Positions 5,101 through 12,158 of a stretch of DNA of 13,624 nt are shown in pieces (the stretch's first letter is position 1; the number at the start of each line of letters is the position of its first letter). The stretch is from Verrucomicrobiota bacterium (GTDB lineage Bacteria > Verrucomicrobiota > Verrucomicrobiia > Chthoniobacterales > UBA10450), in the NCBI GenBank assembly GCA_003219335.1, contig QHOF01000090.1, positions 1 to 13,624 on the forward strand. The letters are read 5' to 3'. The translations under genes were made by a program, and so were the position numbers. The notes below the pieces were generated by a model, which worked only from the letters and a program-made list of their open reading frames with translations, had not been told where the DNA came from and did not search any database.

Positions 5101-6621
5101 CTAACCTTCCGGGGCGAGCTCAGGGGCGGCGACTACGCGGGTGGGGACCAGACGTAACGCGGAGCCGCTTGTTTCTTCAGCCACGGCGGAGCCTTGTTCG
5201 TGGTATTCGGCGTCGCTGTTGACCTGCCAGAGGTCGTAGAGTTTGGCTTCGGCGAGAATATTCTCCACGCACAACATCGCTGTCATCATGGCGTGGTCCT
5301 GGTTGTTGTATTTGTGCATCCCGTTGCGGCCGACGAGGTGCAGGTTCGGATAACGCATCTCCAGTTCCTGCCGGATGGTGGCAACATGTCGCGCGTAATC
5401 GTCGTCGTAAACCGGATAGGCTTTTCTCTGACGCACGACGCAGCCATCGATGAAGTCACCTTCTTTGGCCAGGCCGATTTGAATCAGCTCGCGTCGGGCG
5501 AGCTCGATCAAATCGGTGTCGCTCGAATCCCAGAGGCCGTCGTGCTCAAAGCAGAAATATTCGAGGCCATAACAAACCTTGTCGGGCTCGGGCACCATCT
5601 CCGGCGACCAGGAACGGAAGTTTTGGACGCGCCCGACCTTCACCCTTGGGTCGTGAATGTAGATCCAGTTGTCGTCGAACATCTGTCGATTTTTCTGGAT
5701 CAACATAACAGTGAGGAAGTCGCGATACTTGAGGCTTTCAGCCGCACGTTTGGTTCGCTCGCTCACAGCGGGCGACAAACCGCAAAGCAGCTCGCGCATC
5801 GGCGCGGATGAAATCACGTGCTCGGCTTCGATAATTTGCGCATCGCCTTGTCGGTCCTTGTATTCGACCGTCCAGGTGCCGGACGTTTCATAGTAGAAAC
5901 ACCGAGCTACTCTGCAGCCCATTTCGAGTTTGCCGCCCAGCGCCTGCATTTTTTCCGCGCATGATTCCCACATCATGCCGGGACCTCGCCTCGGATAACG
6001 GAACGAATGAATGAGTGTCTTGATGACTTTGCTCCGGTCGCCATTGTAGCGTTGAGGAATGAGCGCGTTCTTGATGGCGCTGCCTAACGAGAGGCCTTTG
6101 ATTCGTTGCGCAGCCCAGTCAGCGGAGATTTCCTTGCAGCTCATTCCCCACACCTTTTCGGTGTAGCTCTTGAAGAACGTGTTAAAGAGCCGTTTGCCGA
6201 ACTGGTTGCTCACCCACTCTTCGAAATTGCGCGGGTTTCGCACCGGAAAAAGGCGCGCTTTCAGCCACGACAGGATGCAAAGCGTGGACCTGAAGATGCC
6301 AAGCTTGAGCAGCGCTTCGACCGGCTTCAGCGGATACGAGAAAAACTTGCCGCCGTAAAAAATGCGCGACGAGCGTGCGCGAACCAGCATATCGTCAGGC
6401 AAAATCTCAGTCCAGAGGTCTTCGACCGCTTTGGATTTGGAAAAGAAACGGTGCCCGCCGATGTCGAAGTGAAAACCCTTGTAGGTGACCGTGCGCGAAA
6501 TGCCGCCCACGTAAACCGGATCGGCCTCAAGAACGATGACGTCCACGTCCTGCTTTGAAAGCAGATAGCCTGCGGTCAAACCCGCTGGTCCGGCACCGAT
6601 AATGGCGACTTTGGTTTTCAT
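5101..6621 (-). CDS. NAD(P)/FAD-dependent oxidoreductase, UDP-galactopyranose mutase / amine-oxidase-like
   Basis: A 506-residue soluble flavoprotein. The N-terminal FAD-binding Rossmann motif is VAIIGAGPAGLTAGYLLSK (5-23) with the ribose-binding acid at E32, then GGISRTV at 39-45 and FHFDIGGHRFFSK at 50-62, as in protoporphyrinogen-oxidase/UGM-like proteins. The C-terminal FAD contact is LVGRNGMHKYNNQDHAM at 429-445. The middle (130-340) carries the substrate region, with YTEKVWGM at 153-160 and a FRYPRRGPGMMWE segment at 207-219. Family members in glycan loci isomerise or oxidise sugar-nucleotides or lipid-linked sugars, but the substrate is not readable here. It follows the glycosyltransferase gene by 6 bp, and its AGAAGAAG-like ribosome binding region overlaps that gene's TAG, so the two are co-transcribed and probably translationally coupled. 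The last 45 residues are low-complexity and poorly conserved in character. Confidence 0.85.
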   Translation of the reverse strand: MKTKVAIIGAGPAGLTAGYLLSKQDVDVIVLEADPVYVGGISRTVTYKGFHFDIGGHRFFSKSKAVEDLWTEILPDDMLVRARSSRIFYGGKFFSYPLKPVEALLKLGIFRSTLCILSWLKARLFPVRNPRNFEEWVSNQFGKRLFNTFFKSYTEKVWGMSCKEISADWAAQRIKGLSLGSAIKNALIPQRYNGDRSKVIKTLIHSFRYPRRGPGMMWESCAEKMQALGGKLEMGCRVARCFYYETSGTWTVEYKDRQGDAQIIEAEHVISSAPMRELLCGLSPAVSERTKRAAESLKYRDFLTVMLIQKNRQMFDDNWIYIHDPRVKVGRVQNFRSWSPEMVPEPDKVCYGLEYFCFEHDGLWDSSDTDLIELARRELIQIGLAKEGDFIDGCVVRQRKAYPVYDDDYARHVATIRQELEMRYPNLHLVGRNGMHKYNNQDHAMMTAMLCVENILAEAKLYDLWQVNSDAEYHEQGSAVAEETSGSALRLVPTRVVAAPELAPEG

Positions 6622-6627
6622 CTTCTT

Positions 6628-7905
6628 CTACGCAACCCAATTGCCTCGGGTGAAATTCCAGACGTACCAACCCTGTACGCATAGCCCAGCAGCGCTGAGC
6701 AACACCACTGCCGCGATGCCGAATGCCCGCGCGAGCATCGGCGGCGTACGAAATTGACGCAGAAAATTCAAAAATGCCAGCACGATCAACGCGTGCACAG
6801 AAAATTCGTAGCGGAGCATGCTTTCCATATCAACGCAGGCCACGCCGCTGACAGAGAGGTAGTAGATCGTGGCTGCGCAAAAATAGATGCCAACGCGCGT
6901 CGCCCAGTTAGTTCGGTCCCAGAGCGTGGCAGGGCGCGACCACAGTTTACCCGGCGCGGCGGGGGCGCGCCGGAACGCGATGACTAATTCGCAAACTAGG
7001 ACAGCGACAAAGAGCAGGGCGCCCAGCGTCATCGCCATTTGGCTGGCCTCAGTAGGATTATTTAATGCGGGAACGAGCCAGCGATAATTAGAGGGCTTAA
7101 ACACCGCCAAATAATCGGGCTCAATCCCCCAGCCGGCTGCCTGTGTAAGCATATAGATGTCCCAGTGGCCCCAGTGCAATTGACAGTAAACGAAAAACAC
7201 GATGGCGCCGCACATCGCCACAATTGTCAGACCGATTGCCGACCTATGCTTTCGAACCCATTTCCACGGCTTGAGCAAACCACGCCATCCAGTTTGAAAA
7301 ACCGCGCACACTAAAGGGAAAGCGGCGCACACGATGCCAACAATTCGCGCGGCGGACATAACGATCCCGTGCATCGCCGCCAAGACTTTCGCAGCGCGCC
7401 CGTCCGCAGTGCTCCAGTAAATGAAGCCAAGCACGGCCATCAGGAACAGCGATTCCGAATAACCGGCGATCAAAAAGAATGCTGCCGGATGCGCAGCGAT
7501 TAATAATGCGCCGCAAATCCGGAGCGCCGGGTAAATATTCCAACGCTTGCAAAACAGGAAGAAATAAATCCAGAACCCCCAGGCAGCGAGTTGAGCGGTA
7601 ATCAGGAGCGCAATGCCAGTGTCGATGTTGAGTCCATAGCGAAAGAGTGCGGCAATCGCAGGATAAGCGGGAAAAAATGCGACATTTGACACTTCCATCA
7701 CTTTGTGATCGATGGGCGGGACAATGGTCTGGTACCCGCGATTGACGATGTTCATGAACCAATAGCTATCGTGCTGGATGAGCGCCGAGTAGCGATCCGA
7801 CGCAGGTCCTTCCGGCGCAAGCAGGCCCACTGCCATTGCAAGCTGCAGCAGCGTCACTGCTAACCCCGCGAGCACAGGCTTGAGCAACCACCGCAAGCGG
7901 GTCAT
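6628..7905 (-). CDS. Multi-pass membrane glycosyltransferase, PIG-V / GT76-like mannosyltransferase
   Basis: An integral membrane protein of 425 residues from ATG 7905, with roughly ten or more hydrophobic segments. PIG-V-like signatures are HDSYWFMNIVNRGY at 45-58 (family form W-D-S-x-x-Y/F-x-x-I-A-x-x-G-Y, carrying the catalytic-type acid), VAFFPAYPAI at 75-84, and IAGYSESLFL at 146-155. Eukaryotic PIG-V adds mannose to a lipid-linked GPI precursor from a polyprenyl-phosphate sugar; bacterial relatives probably glycosylate surface lipids or proteins. The frame stays open to an ATG at 8088 (486 residues). I prefer 7905 because the first transmembrane segment follows it at once, while the extra 61 residues are Ser/Arg-rich, unlike the family, and overlie an intergenic-type hairpin. 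Neither start has a clear Shine-Dalgarno. It precedes the flavoprotein gene by 6 bp. Confidence 0.8.
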   Translation of the reverse strand: MTRLRWLLKPVLAGLAVTLLQLAMAVGLLAPEGPASDRYSALIQHDSYWFMNIVNRGYQTIVPPIDHKVMEVSNVAFFPAYPAIAALFRYGLNIDTGIALLITAQLAAWGFWIYFFLFCKRWNIYPALRICGALLIAAHPAAFFLIAGYSESLFLMAVLGFIYWSTADGRAAKVLAAMHGIVMSAARIVGIVCAAFPLVCAVFQTGWRGLLKPWKWVRKHRSAIGLTIVAMCGAIVFFVYCQLHWGHWDIYMLTQAAGWGIEPDYLAVFKPSNYRWLVPALNNPTEASQMAMTLGALLFVAVLVCELVIAFRRAPAAPGKLWSRPATLWDRTNWATRVGIYFCAATIYYLSVSGVACVDMESMLRYEFSVHALIVLAFLNFLRQFRTPPMLARAFGIAAVVLLSAAGLCVQGWYVWNFTRGNWVA

Positions 7906-8204
7906 CACATCACAATCGCAGAACGTAGCTCGATTGCTCGCGAAAGTCCGCCATTCGGACGGACTCGCCCTGTAGCGAGCTTTTGGCTCCGGAACAGCCC
8001 CGCCAGTAGGAAGCGCTGCGGAGAAAGGAAATCCGGCGAGATTGCAAGAACTTGTGTGACTTTCGGCAGAGGCAATCTCGGATCGCATTGTTTACAGTCG
8101 GTGTTACGCTGATTTGCGTGGCAGAGTTTGACGTCAGCCACGCTTCGTTTATTCGCGAGAATGTGTTGCCACCCTGTTCTCGCGTGCGCTTGATGGACTC
8201 CGCT
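7906..8204. other. Spacer upstream of the glycosyltransferase, with a hairpin
   Basis: This holds the possible N-terminal extension of the glycosyltransferase (to 8088) and otherwise no gene I can support. AGTCCG (7945-7950) and CGGACT (7960-7965) make a hairpin, nested in GCTCG/CGAGC words, of the type seen in the other intergenic repeats. Confidence 0.45.
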
Positions 8205-8897
8205 TCACTGTTCATCGAGCAGTTGGCGAGATGCCCTGCGACCGGAGATCACCAGCACGATCTCGCCTTTCGGCGGATGCGCCTGGTAATGTGCAAGGAG
8301 CTCGCCCGCGGTGCCGCGGCGGAATTCCTCAAATTTCTTTGTCAGCTCTCGGGCGACGCAAAGTTGCCGCTCCGGCATGATATCGGCGCAGGCGGCGAGC
8401 GTTTTCGTTAATCGATACGGCGACTCGAAAAAGATTGCGGGTTCATCCCCTTCGGCAGCCACTCGCAATTTGCGCTCTCGCTGTCCGCTTTTCACCGGAA
8501 GAAATCCACGGAAAGAAAATTCCTCAGCTGAAAATCCGGAGCCGACAAGAGCGGTCAGAATCGATGATGGCCCGGGAATGATTGTAAATGCGAGTTTGCG
8601 TTTGATGCATTCGCGAATGAGGCGCGACCCCGGGTCTGACAGTCCCGGCGTTCCGGCGTCGGTAATCAGCGCAATCTTTTCGCCGCGCGCGAGGCGCTGG
8701 ACGAGCTCTGCCGTGCGCATCGCTTCATTATGCTCGTGATAACTGATGAACGGCTTTTTGAGTCCGAAATGTTTCAGTAACATTCCGGAATGCCGCGTGT
8801 CTTCAGCGGCGATCAGATCGGCGGATTTCAATACATCCAGCGCGCGCAACGTGATATCGCCCAGATTACCGATCGGTGTGGCGACGATGTAAAGCAT
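8205..8897 (-). CDS. rsmI: 16S rRNA (cytidine(1402)-2'-O)-methyltransferase RsmI
   Basis: A complete 230-residue SAM-dependent tetrapyrrole-methylase-fold protein that 2'-O-methylates C1402 of 16S rRNA in the decoding centre, tuning initiation and fidelity. Diagnostic motifs are ATPIGNLGDIT at 6-16, AAEDTRHS at 30-37, LITDAGTPGLSDPG at 77-90 (the SAM-binding loop) and IIPGPSSILTAL at 106-117, then FRGFLPVKSGQR at 129-140 and FESPYRL at 157-163. It ends soon after the KGEIVLVISG strand (210-219), so it lacks the roughly 50-residue C-terminal extension of the E. coli enzyme; many short RsmI proteins do. The start at 8897 puts MLYIVATPIG at the N-terminus exactly as in relatives. It stands 300 bp upstream of the glycosyltransferase and is divergent from the lipoprotein gene. 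Confidence 0.96.
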   Translation of the reverse strand: MLYIVATPIGNLGDITLRALDVLKSADLIAAEDTRHSGMLLKHFGLKKPFISYHEHNEAMRTAELVQRLARGEKIALITDAGTPGLSDPGSRLIRECIKRKLAFTIIPGPSSILTALVGSGFSAEEFSFRGFLPVKSGQRERKLRVAAEGDEPAIFFESPYRLTKTLAACADIMPERQLCVARELTKKFEEFRRGTAGELLAHYQAHPPKGEIVLVISGRRASRQLLDEQ

Positions 8898-9020
8898 GTC
8901 CGATCATCGCGTCGGAATTCATTCTTCGCCATTCAATACACGAGCGGACAGACCTAGGGAGCCTTTTTCGGGCGCCAACACAAAGCCGAAAATGCTTCAC
9001 GAAGCGAATCCAAAGAGAGG

Positions 9021-9028
9021 AAAGGAGG
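9021..9028 (+). promoter_or_regulatory. Strong Shine-Dalgarno for the lipoprotein gene
   Basis: AAAGGAGG lies 4 nt before ATG 9033. It is the best ribosome binding site in the window and fixes this start against an overlapping frame opening at 8876. Confidence 0.85.
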
Positions 9029-9032
9029 CGCC

Positions 9033-9383
9033 ATGAGAAGAAGCATTTATCTACCGGCGGTGGCCGCGCTCATGTTGGCTGGCTGCACCGAGGAACCGAC
9101 GACGATAACTACGACTACAACGACACAACAAGTAACAACGACCGGGCCAGGTCGGGAGGTCGTGGTAGCCCAACCGCCGCCACCAGTTCGCGTTGAAACT
9201 CAGACGGTGGCACCTGGACCAAGATACATCTGGACAAGCGGCTATTGGCGATGGACCGGAACCAATTATGTGTGGGTGCCGGGGACTTGGGTAGTCCGCC
9301 CGACACCAACCGCAGTTTGGGTGGAAGGACATTGGCTGCGTCGTTCTCGCGGCTGGGTATTCATTCCAGGCCATTGGCAGTAA
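9033..9383 (+). CDS. Small WXXGXW-repeat lipoprotein
   Basis: A 116-residue predicted lipoprotein. The signal peptide MRRSIYLPAVAALMLAGC ends in a lipobox (LAGC), with C18 as the lipidated residue. A Thr-rich linker (23-38, nine Thr in the first eleven residues) and a Pro-rich patch (48-51) lead to four aromatic repeats: WTSGYW (67-72), WVPGTW (81-86), WVEGHW (96-101) and W-VFIPGHW (108-115). These match the WXXGXW / YXWGXW motif family, found in small envelope lipoproteins of Gram-negative bacteria; no biochemical role is established that I can name. It is a single gene between two minus-strand genes, divergent from rsmI and convergent with the DHS-family gene. Confidence 0.85.
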   Translation: MRRSIYLPAVAALMLAGCTEEPTTITTTTTTQQVTTTGPGREVVVAQPPPPVRVETQTVAPGPRYIWTSGYWRWTGTNYVWVPGTWVVRPTPTAVWVEGHWLRRSRGWVFIPGHWQ

Positions 9384-9397
9384 GCAGTACGCAAATT

Positions 9398-9438
9398 GGT
9401 TATCAGTCAGCGGCGAGAGGCTATCGGAACAGATAACC
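9398..9438. repeat. Weak inverted repeat between convergent genes
   Basis: GGTTATC (9398-9404) and GATAACC (9432-9438) can pair around a 27-nt loop, and a further GATAAC follows. This may contribute to termination of the converging transcripts, but no T-run is present. Confidence 0.3.
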
Positions 9439-9469
9439 GATAACTGTTAAGCGACCGCAACGCTGCGCC

Positions 9470-10441
9470 TCACCAGCCCAGAATCTTTGCAAAGATCAAT
9501 GGCGCAACAATGGTTGCATCGGATTCGATGACAAATCGCGGCGTATCGACGTTGAGTTTTCCCCACGTGATCTTCTCGTTAGGCACTGCGCCAGAGTACG
9601 ATCCGAAGCTGGTTGTGGAATCACTGATCTGGCAAAAATACCCCCACTCTGGCACCGCCATGCTGACCACGTCCTGATTTAGCATGGGCACCACGCAAAT
9701 GGGGAAATCGCCTGCGATCCCGCCGCCGATTTGGAAAAAGCCAATGGAGGATTCCTGCGACACCCGGCGATACCAGTCTGCGAGCGCGATCATGTACTCA
9801 ATCCCGGAGCGAACCGTATGCACATCGGTGATCGCTCCGGTAATGCAGCGCGCGGCATAAATATTTCCCAACGTGGAATCTTCCCAGCCGGGCACAAAAA
9901 CCGGCAGGTCCTTGTGCGCGGCGGCGATCGTCCAGCTGTCTCCGGGATCGATCTCGTAAAATTTCTTGAGCCGACATTCTTTCAAAACCTTGAAAAGAAA
10001 TTCGTGCGGGAAAGCGCGCTCTTTTTTCTTCCCGGCGGCGATCCATTCGTCTATGACCACTCGCTCAATTCGGCGGATGGCTTCCTTTTCCGGAATGCAC
10101 GTGTCGGTGACCCGATTTAAATGGCGACGGAGCAGTTCTTCTTCCTGTTGCGGACTCAACTCGCGATAATTCGGAAGACGGACATACTGGCTGCGTGCGA
10201 CCAGATTGAAAAGGTCCTCTTCCAGATTCGCTCCGGTGCAGGCGATGGCATGGACTTTGTCCCCGCGAATCATTTCCGCCAAAGAAACGCCCAGCTCAGC
10301 GGTGCTCATGGCGCCGGCGAGCGTGACCATCATTTTCCCGCCGTTGTCCAGATGCGCGATGTAGGCATCGGCAGCGTCTTTCAAGACCGCAGCGTTGAAG
10401 TGCCGGTAGTGGCGATCAATGAACTGGCTGATGCTGCCCAT
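9470..10441 (-). CDS. Deoxyhypusine synthase family protein (bacterial DHS-like, possible homospermidine-type synthase)
   Basis: A complete 323-residue member of the deoxyhypusine synthase family. Visible motifs are TLAGAMSTAELG at 40-51, IACTGANLEEDLFNL at 66-80, FVPGWEDSTLGN at 182-193, FQIGGGIAGDFP at 236-247, and EWGYFCQISDSTTSFGSYSG at 265-284. PNEKITWGKL at 287-296 follows, where K295 aligns with the lysine that carries the aminobutyl imine intermediate in eukaryotic DHS (K329, in SWGK). The family uses NAD to move the aminobutyl group of spermidine to an amine acceptor. Bacteria lack eIF5A hypusination, so the acceptor is more likely a small amine such as putrescine (giving homospermidine); this is inference. 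A GGTGAG ribosome binding site lies 5 nt before ATG 10441. It follows nuoN by 96 bp on the same strand, so co-transcription with the complex I genes is possible, but the gap includes a TTGACT word that could be part of its own promoter. Confidence 0.9.
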   Translation of the reverse strand: MGSISQFIDRHYRHFNAAVLKDAADAYIAHLDNGGKMMVTLAGAMSTAELGVSLAEMIRGDKVHAIACTGANLEEDLFNLVARSQYVRLPNYRELSPQQEEELLRRHLNRVTDTCIPEKEAIRRIERVVIDEWIAAGKKKERAFPHEFLFKVLKECRLKKFYEIDPGDSWTIAAAHKDLPVFVPGWEDSTLGNIYAARCITGAITDVHTVRSGIEYMIALADWYRRVSQESSIGFFQIGGGIAGDFPICVVPMLNQDVVSMAVPEWGYFCQISDSTTSFGSYSGAVPNEKITWGKLNVDTPRFVIESDATIVAPLIFAKILGW

Positions 10442-10537
10442 TTTTACTCACCAATTTTTGCAATGGCTGCTACTGCTTTTGATGCAAAACTTTTGCCGCG
10501 GCAGTCAAGCGTTAATCGCGTTTTTGCTGAAAATTTC

Positions 10538-12067
10538 TCACGGCACGGCGGCAAGGATCGGGCCTGCCAGGATCTCCGGTGCTACACCGAGTAAAAGAAC
10601 TGTCGCAGCGAGCACAGCTACCGCGGCTCGCGAAAGCAGAGCGGACGGAACGATATCGACTGGTCGCGCGGCGGGAAGTGCAGGCTCATCGACGAAAATC
10701 GCCTTCAGTACCATCACGTAATAGTAGAGCGAAATGAAACTGCCAAGAAGCGCGACTCCCACGAGCCAGAGCAAGCCCTGGTTTGCGCCAGCGCGTAGCG
10801 CGACACTAAACAGGTAGAATTTCCCAAAAAATCCGGCAAGCGGCGGGATGCCTGCGAGCGAGAGCATAAAGATCGCCATACATGCCGCGAGCAAGGGAGA
10901 ACGGGAAACCAATCCATAAAAGTTTGAGTAATCGTCGCCGCCGGTTTCGCGCCGCACCAGACTAACAACGCCGAATGCGCCGACGAGCGTGAAGGCGTAA
11001 ATGGTGGTGTAAAACAACGCCGCGGAAAACCCGTCGCGACCACCTGCGACGAGTCCGATCAACGTGTAACCGCCGTGTGCGACTGCGGAATAGGCGAGCA
11101 GTCTTCGCACGTTCGACTGCGCCAGCGCGACGACATTGCCGACGACGATTGACAATGCTGCCAACGCTGCGAGCACCGGCGACCAGCCCGCGAGCAGCGC
11201 GTGCCAGCTTGCGCTGCCCTGCACGGGCGCAAATCCGATCAGCACAATTTTTCCCAGCACGACAAACGAGGCGACCTTTGATCCTGAAGCAATGAACGCT
11301 GCGCTGGGAACCGGCGCGCCCTGATACGCGTCCGGCGCCCACAGGTGAAATGGCGCGGCAGCGATCTTGAACGCAAAGCCGACGAGCGTCATCACGATTC
11401 CGACGGCAAGCAACGGCTGCGCGGACGTCATCGCCAGTTTTTGTGAAATCGCTGCGAGACCAGTCGTTCCCGACATGCCATAGATCAAGCTGATTCCGAA
11501 AAGCGTGAACGCGCTCGAGGTGCTGCCGAACAAAAAATATTTCAGACCCGCTTCGGCTGAGCGGATGTCACTTTTATCAAATGCTGCCATGACGTAAAGC
11601 GACAAGCCGAGCAGTTCGAGCCCGATGAAAATCATGAGCAACTCTTCGCTGCCGACCAGCAGCATGAGCCCGACCGTCGCCAGAAGAACAATGGCCAGAT
11701 ATTCGCCGGCGTGAGGCAGCCCATTTTGTGATGCAGTAAGGAGAACTGTGAAAAATGCGAGCGCGATGCAGATGAATTTGAAAAGAGAATTCAACGGCGT
11801 GACCACAAGCATGCCCTGAAAAAGGATCACGTTCCGGGGCAGCATTACCACAGCGACGGCTGCAATGATCAGGCCAGCCGCGGCAATGAATGAGCACAAT
11901 CCTGCGTTGGCACGCGTGCCTGCTGCCCTGGTGGGCGGGCTTGCGGAGGACACGCCTGTTACTGCAGCCGCGCGCCTGCTCGTTAGGCCAATCGCGAGCA
12001 CCAGGAGAGCTGTGAGCGCGACGATCGCTTCGGGCGAAACCAACTTGAGAAGCTCGAGGTAAGACAT
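10538..12067 (-). CDS. nuoN: NADH-quinone oxidoreductase subunit N
   Basis: A complete 509-residue, polytopic (about 14 transmembrane segments) antiporter-like subunit of respiratory complex I, in the proton-pumping membrane arm. The residues known to be essential in E. coli NuoN have clear counterparts: E151 in GLELLGLSLYVM (E133), K176 in AGLKYFLFGS (K158), K234 in FKIAAAPFHLWAPD (K217), K264 in SGSKVASF (K247) and K416 in GFFGKFYLF (K395). RRLLAYSAVAHGGY at 321-334 is the family's lysine-helix neighbourhood. A Thr/Ala/Ser-rich hydrophilic loop of about 25 residues (30-56) separates TM1 and TM2. Start ATG 12067 has an AGGAGG Shine-Dalgarno at 12081-12086, with an unusually long spacer of 13 nt. 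It follows nuoM by 91 bp in the order typical of nuo operons. Confidence 0.96.
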   Translation of the reverse strand: MSYLELLKLVSPEAIVALTALLVLAIGLTSRRAAAVTGVSSASPPTRAAGTRANAGLCSFIAAAGLIIAAVAVVMLPRNVILFQGMLVVTPLNSLFKFICIALAFFTVLLTASQNGLPHAGEYLAIVLLATVGLMLLVGSEELLMIFIGLELLGLSLYVMAAFDKSDIRSAEAGLKYFLFGSTSSAFTLFGISLIYGMSGTTGLAAISQKLAMTSAQPLLAVGIVMTLVGFAFKIAAAPFHLWAPDAYQGAPVPSAAFIASGSKVASFVVLGKIVLIGFAPVQGSASWHALLAGWSPVLAALAALSIVVGNVVALAQSNVRRLLAYSAVAHGGYTLIGLVAGGRDGFSAALFYTTIYAFTLVGAFGVVSLVRRETGGDDYSNFYGLVSRSPLLAACMAIFMLSLAGIPPLAGFFGKFYLFSVALRAGANQGLLWLVGVALLGSFISLYYYVMVLKAIFVDEPALPAARPVDIVPSALLSRAAVAVLAATVLLLGVAPEILAGPILAAVP

Positions 12068-12083
12068 GGCTAAATCTTTGCCT

Positions 12084-12110
12084 CCTTCGCCAAGGCTACG
12101 GCGGCCAAGG
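12084..12110. repeat. Short palindrome overlapping the nuoN ribosome binding region
   Basis: CCTTCGCC (12084-12091) pairs with GGCG-gcc-AAGG (12100-12110) through a 3-nt bulge. On the minus strand the stem partly overlaps the AGGAGG of nuoN. Confidence 0.45.
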
Positions 12111-12158
12111 AAGCGTTAAATCGCCTGCTCGCGAAGTTTCGGAGTTGAACCGGACATT

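Noticed and set aside
5194..5811. 205-codon plus-strand frame opposite the flavoprotein gene
   Set aside because: No domain or ribosome binding site; the minus-strand protein carries FAD motifs throughout this interval.
8876..9196. Overlapping 106-codon plus frame across the lipoprotein start
   Set aside because: The lipoprotein frame has the adjacent AAAGGAGG, a lipobox and motif repeats; the other frame has none.
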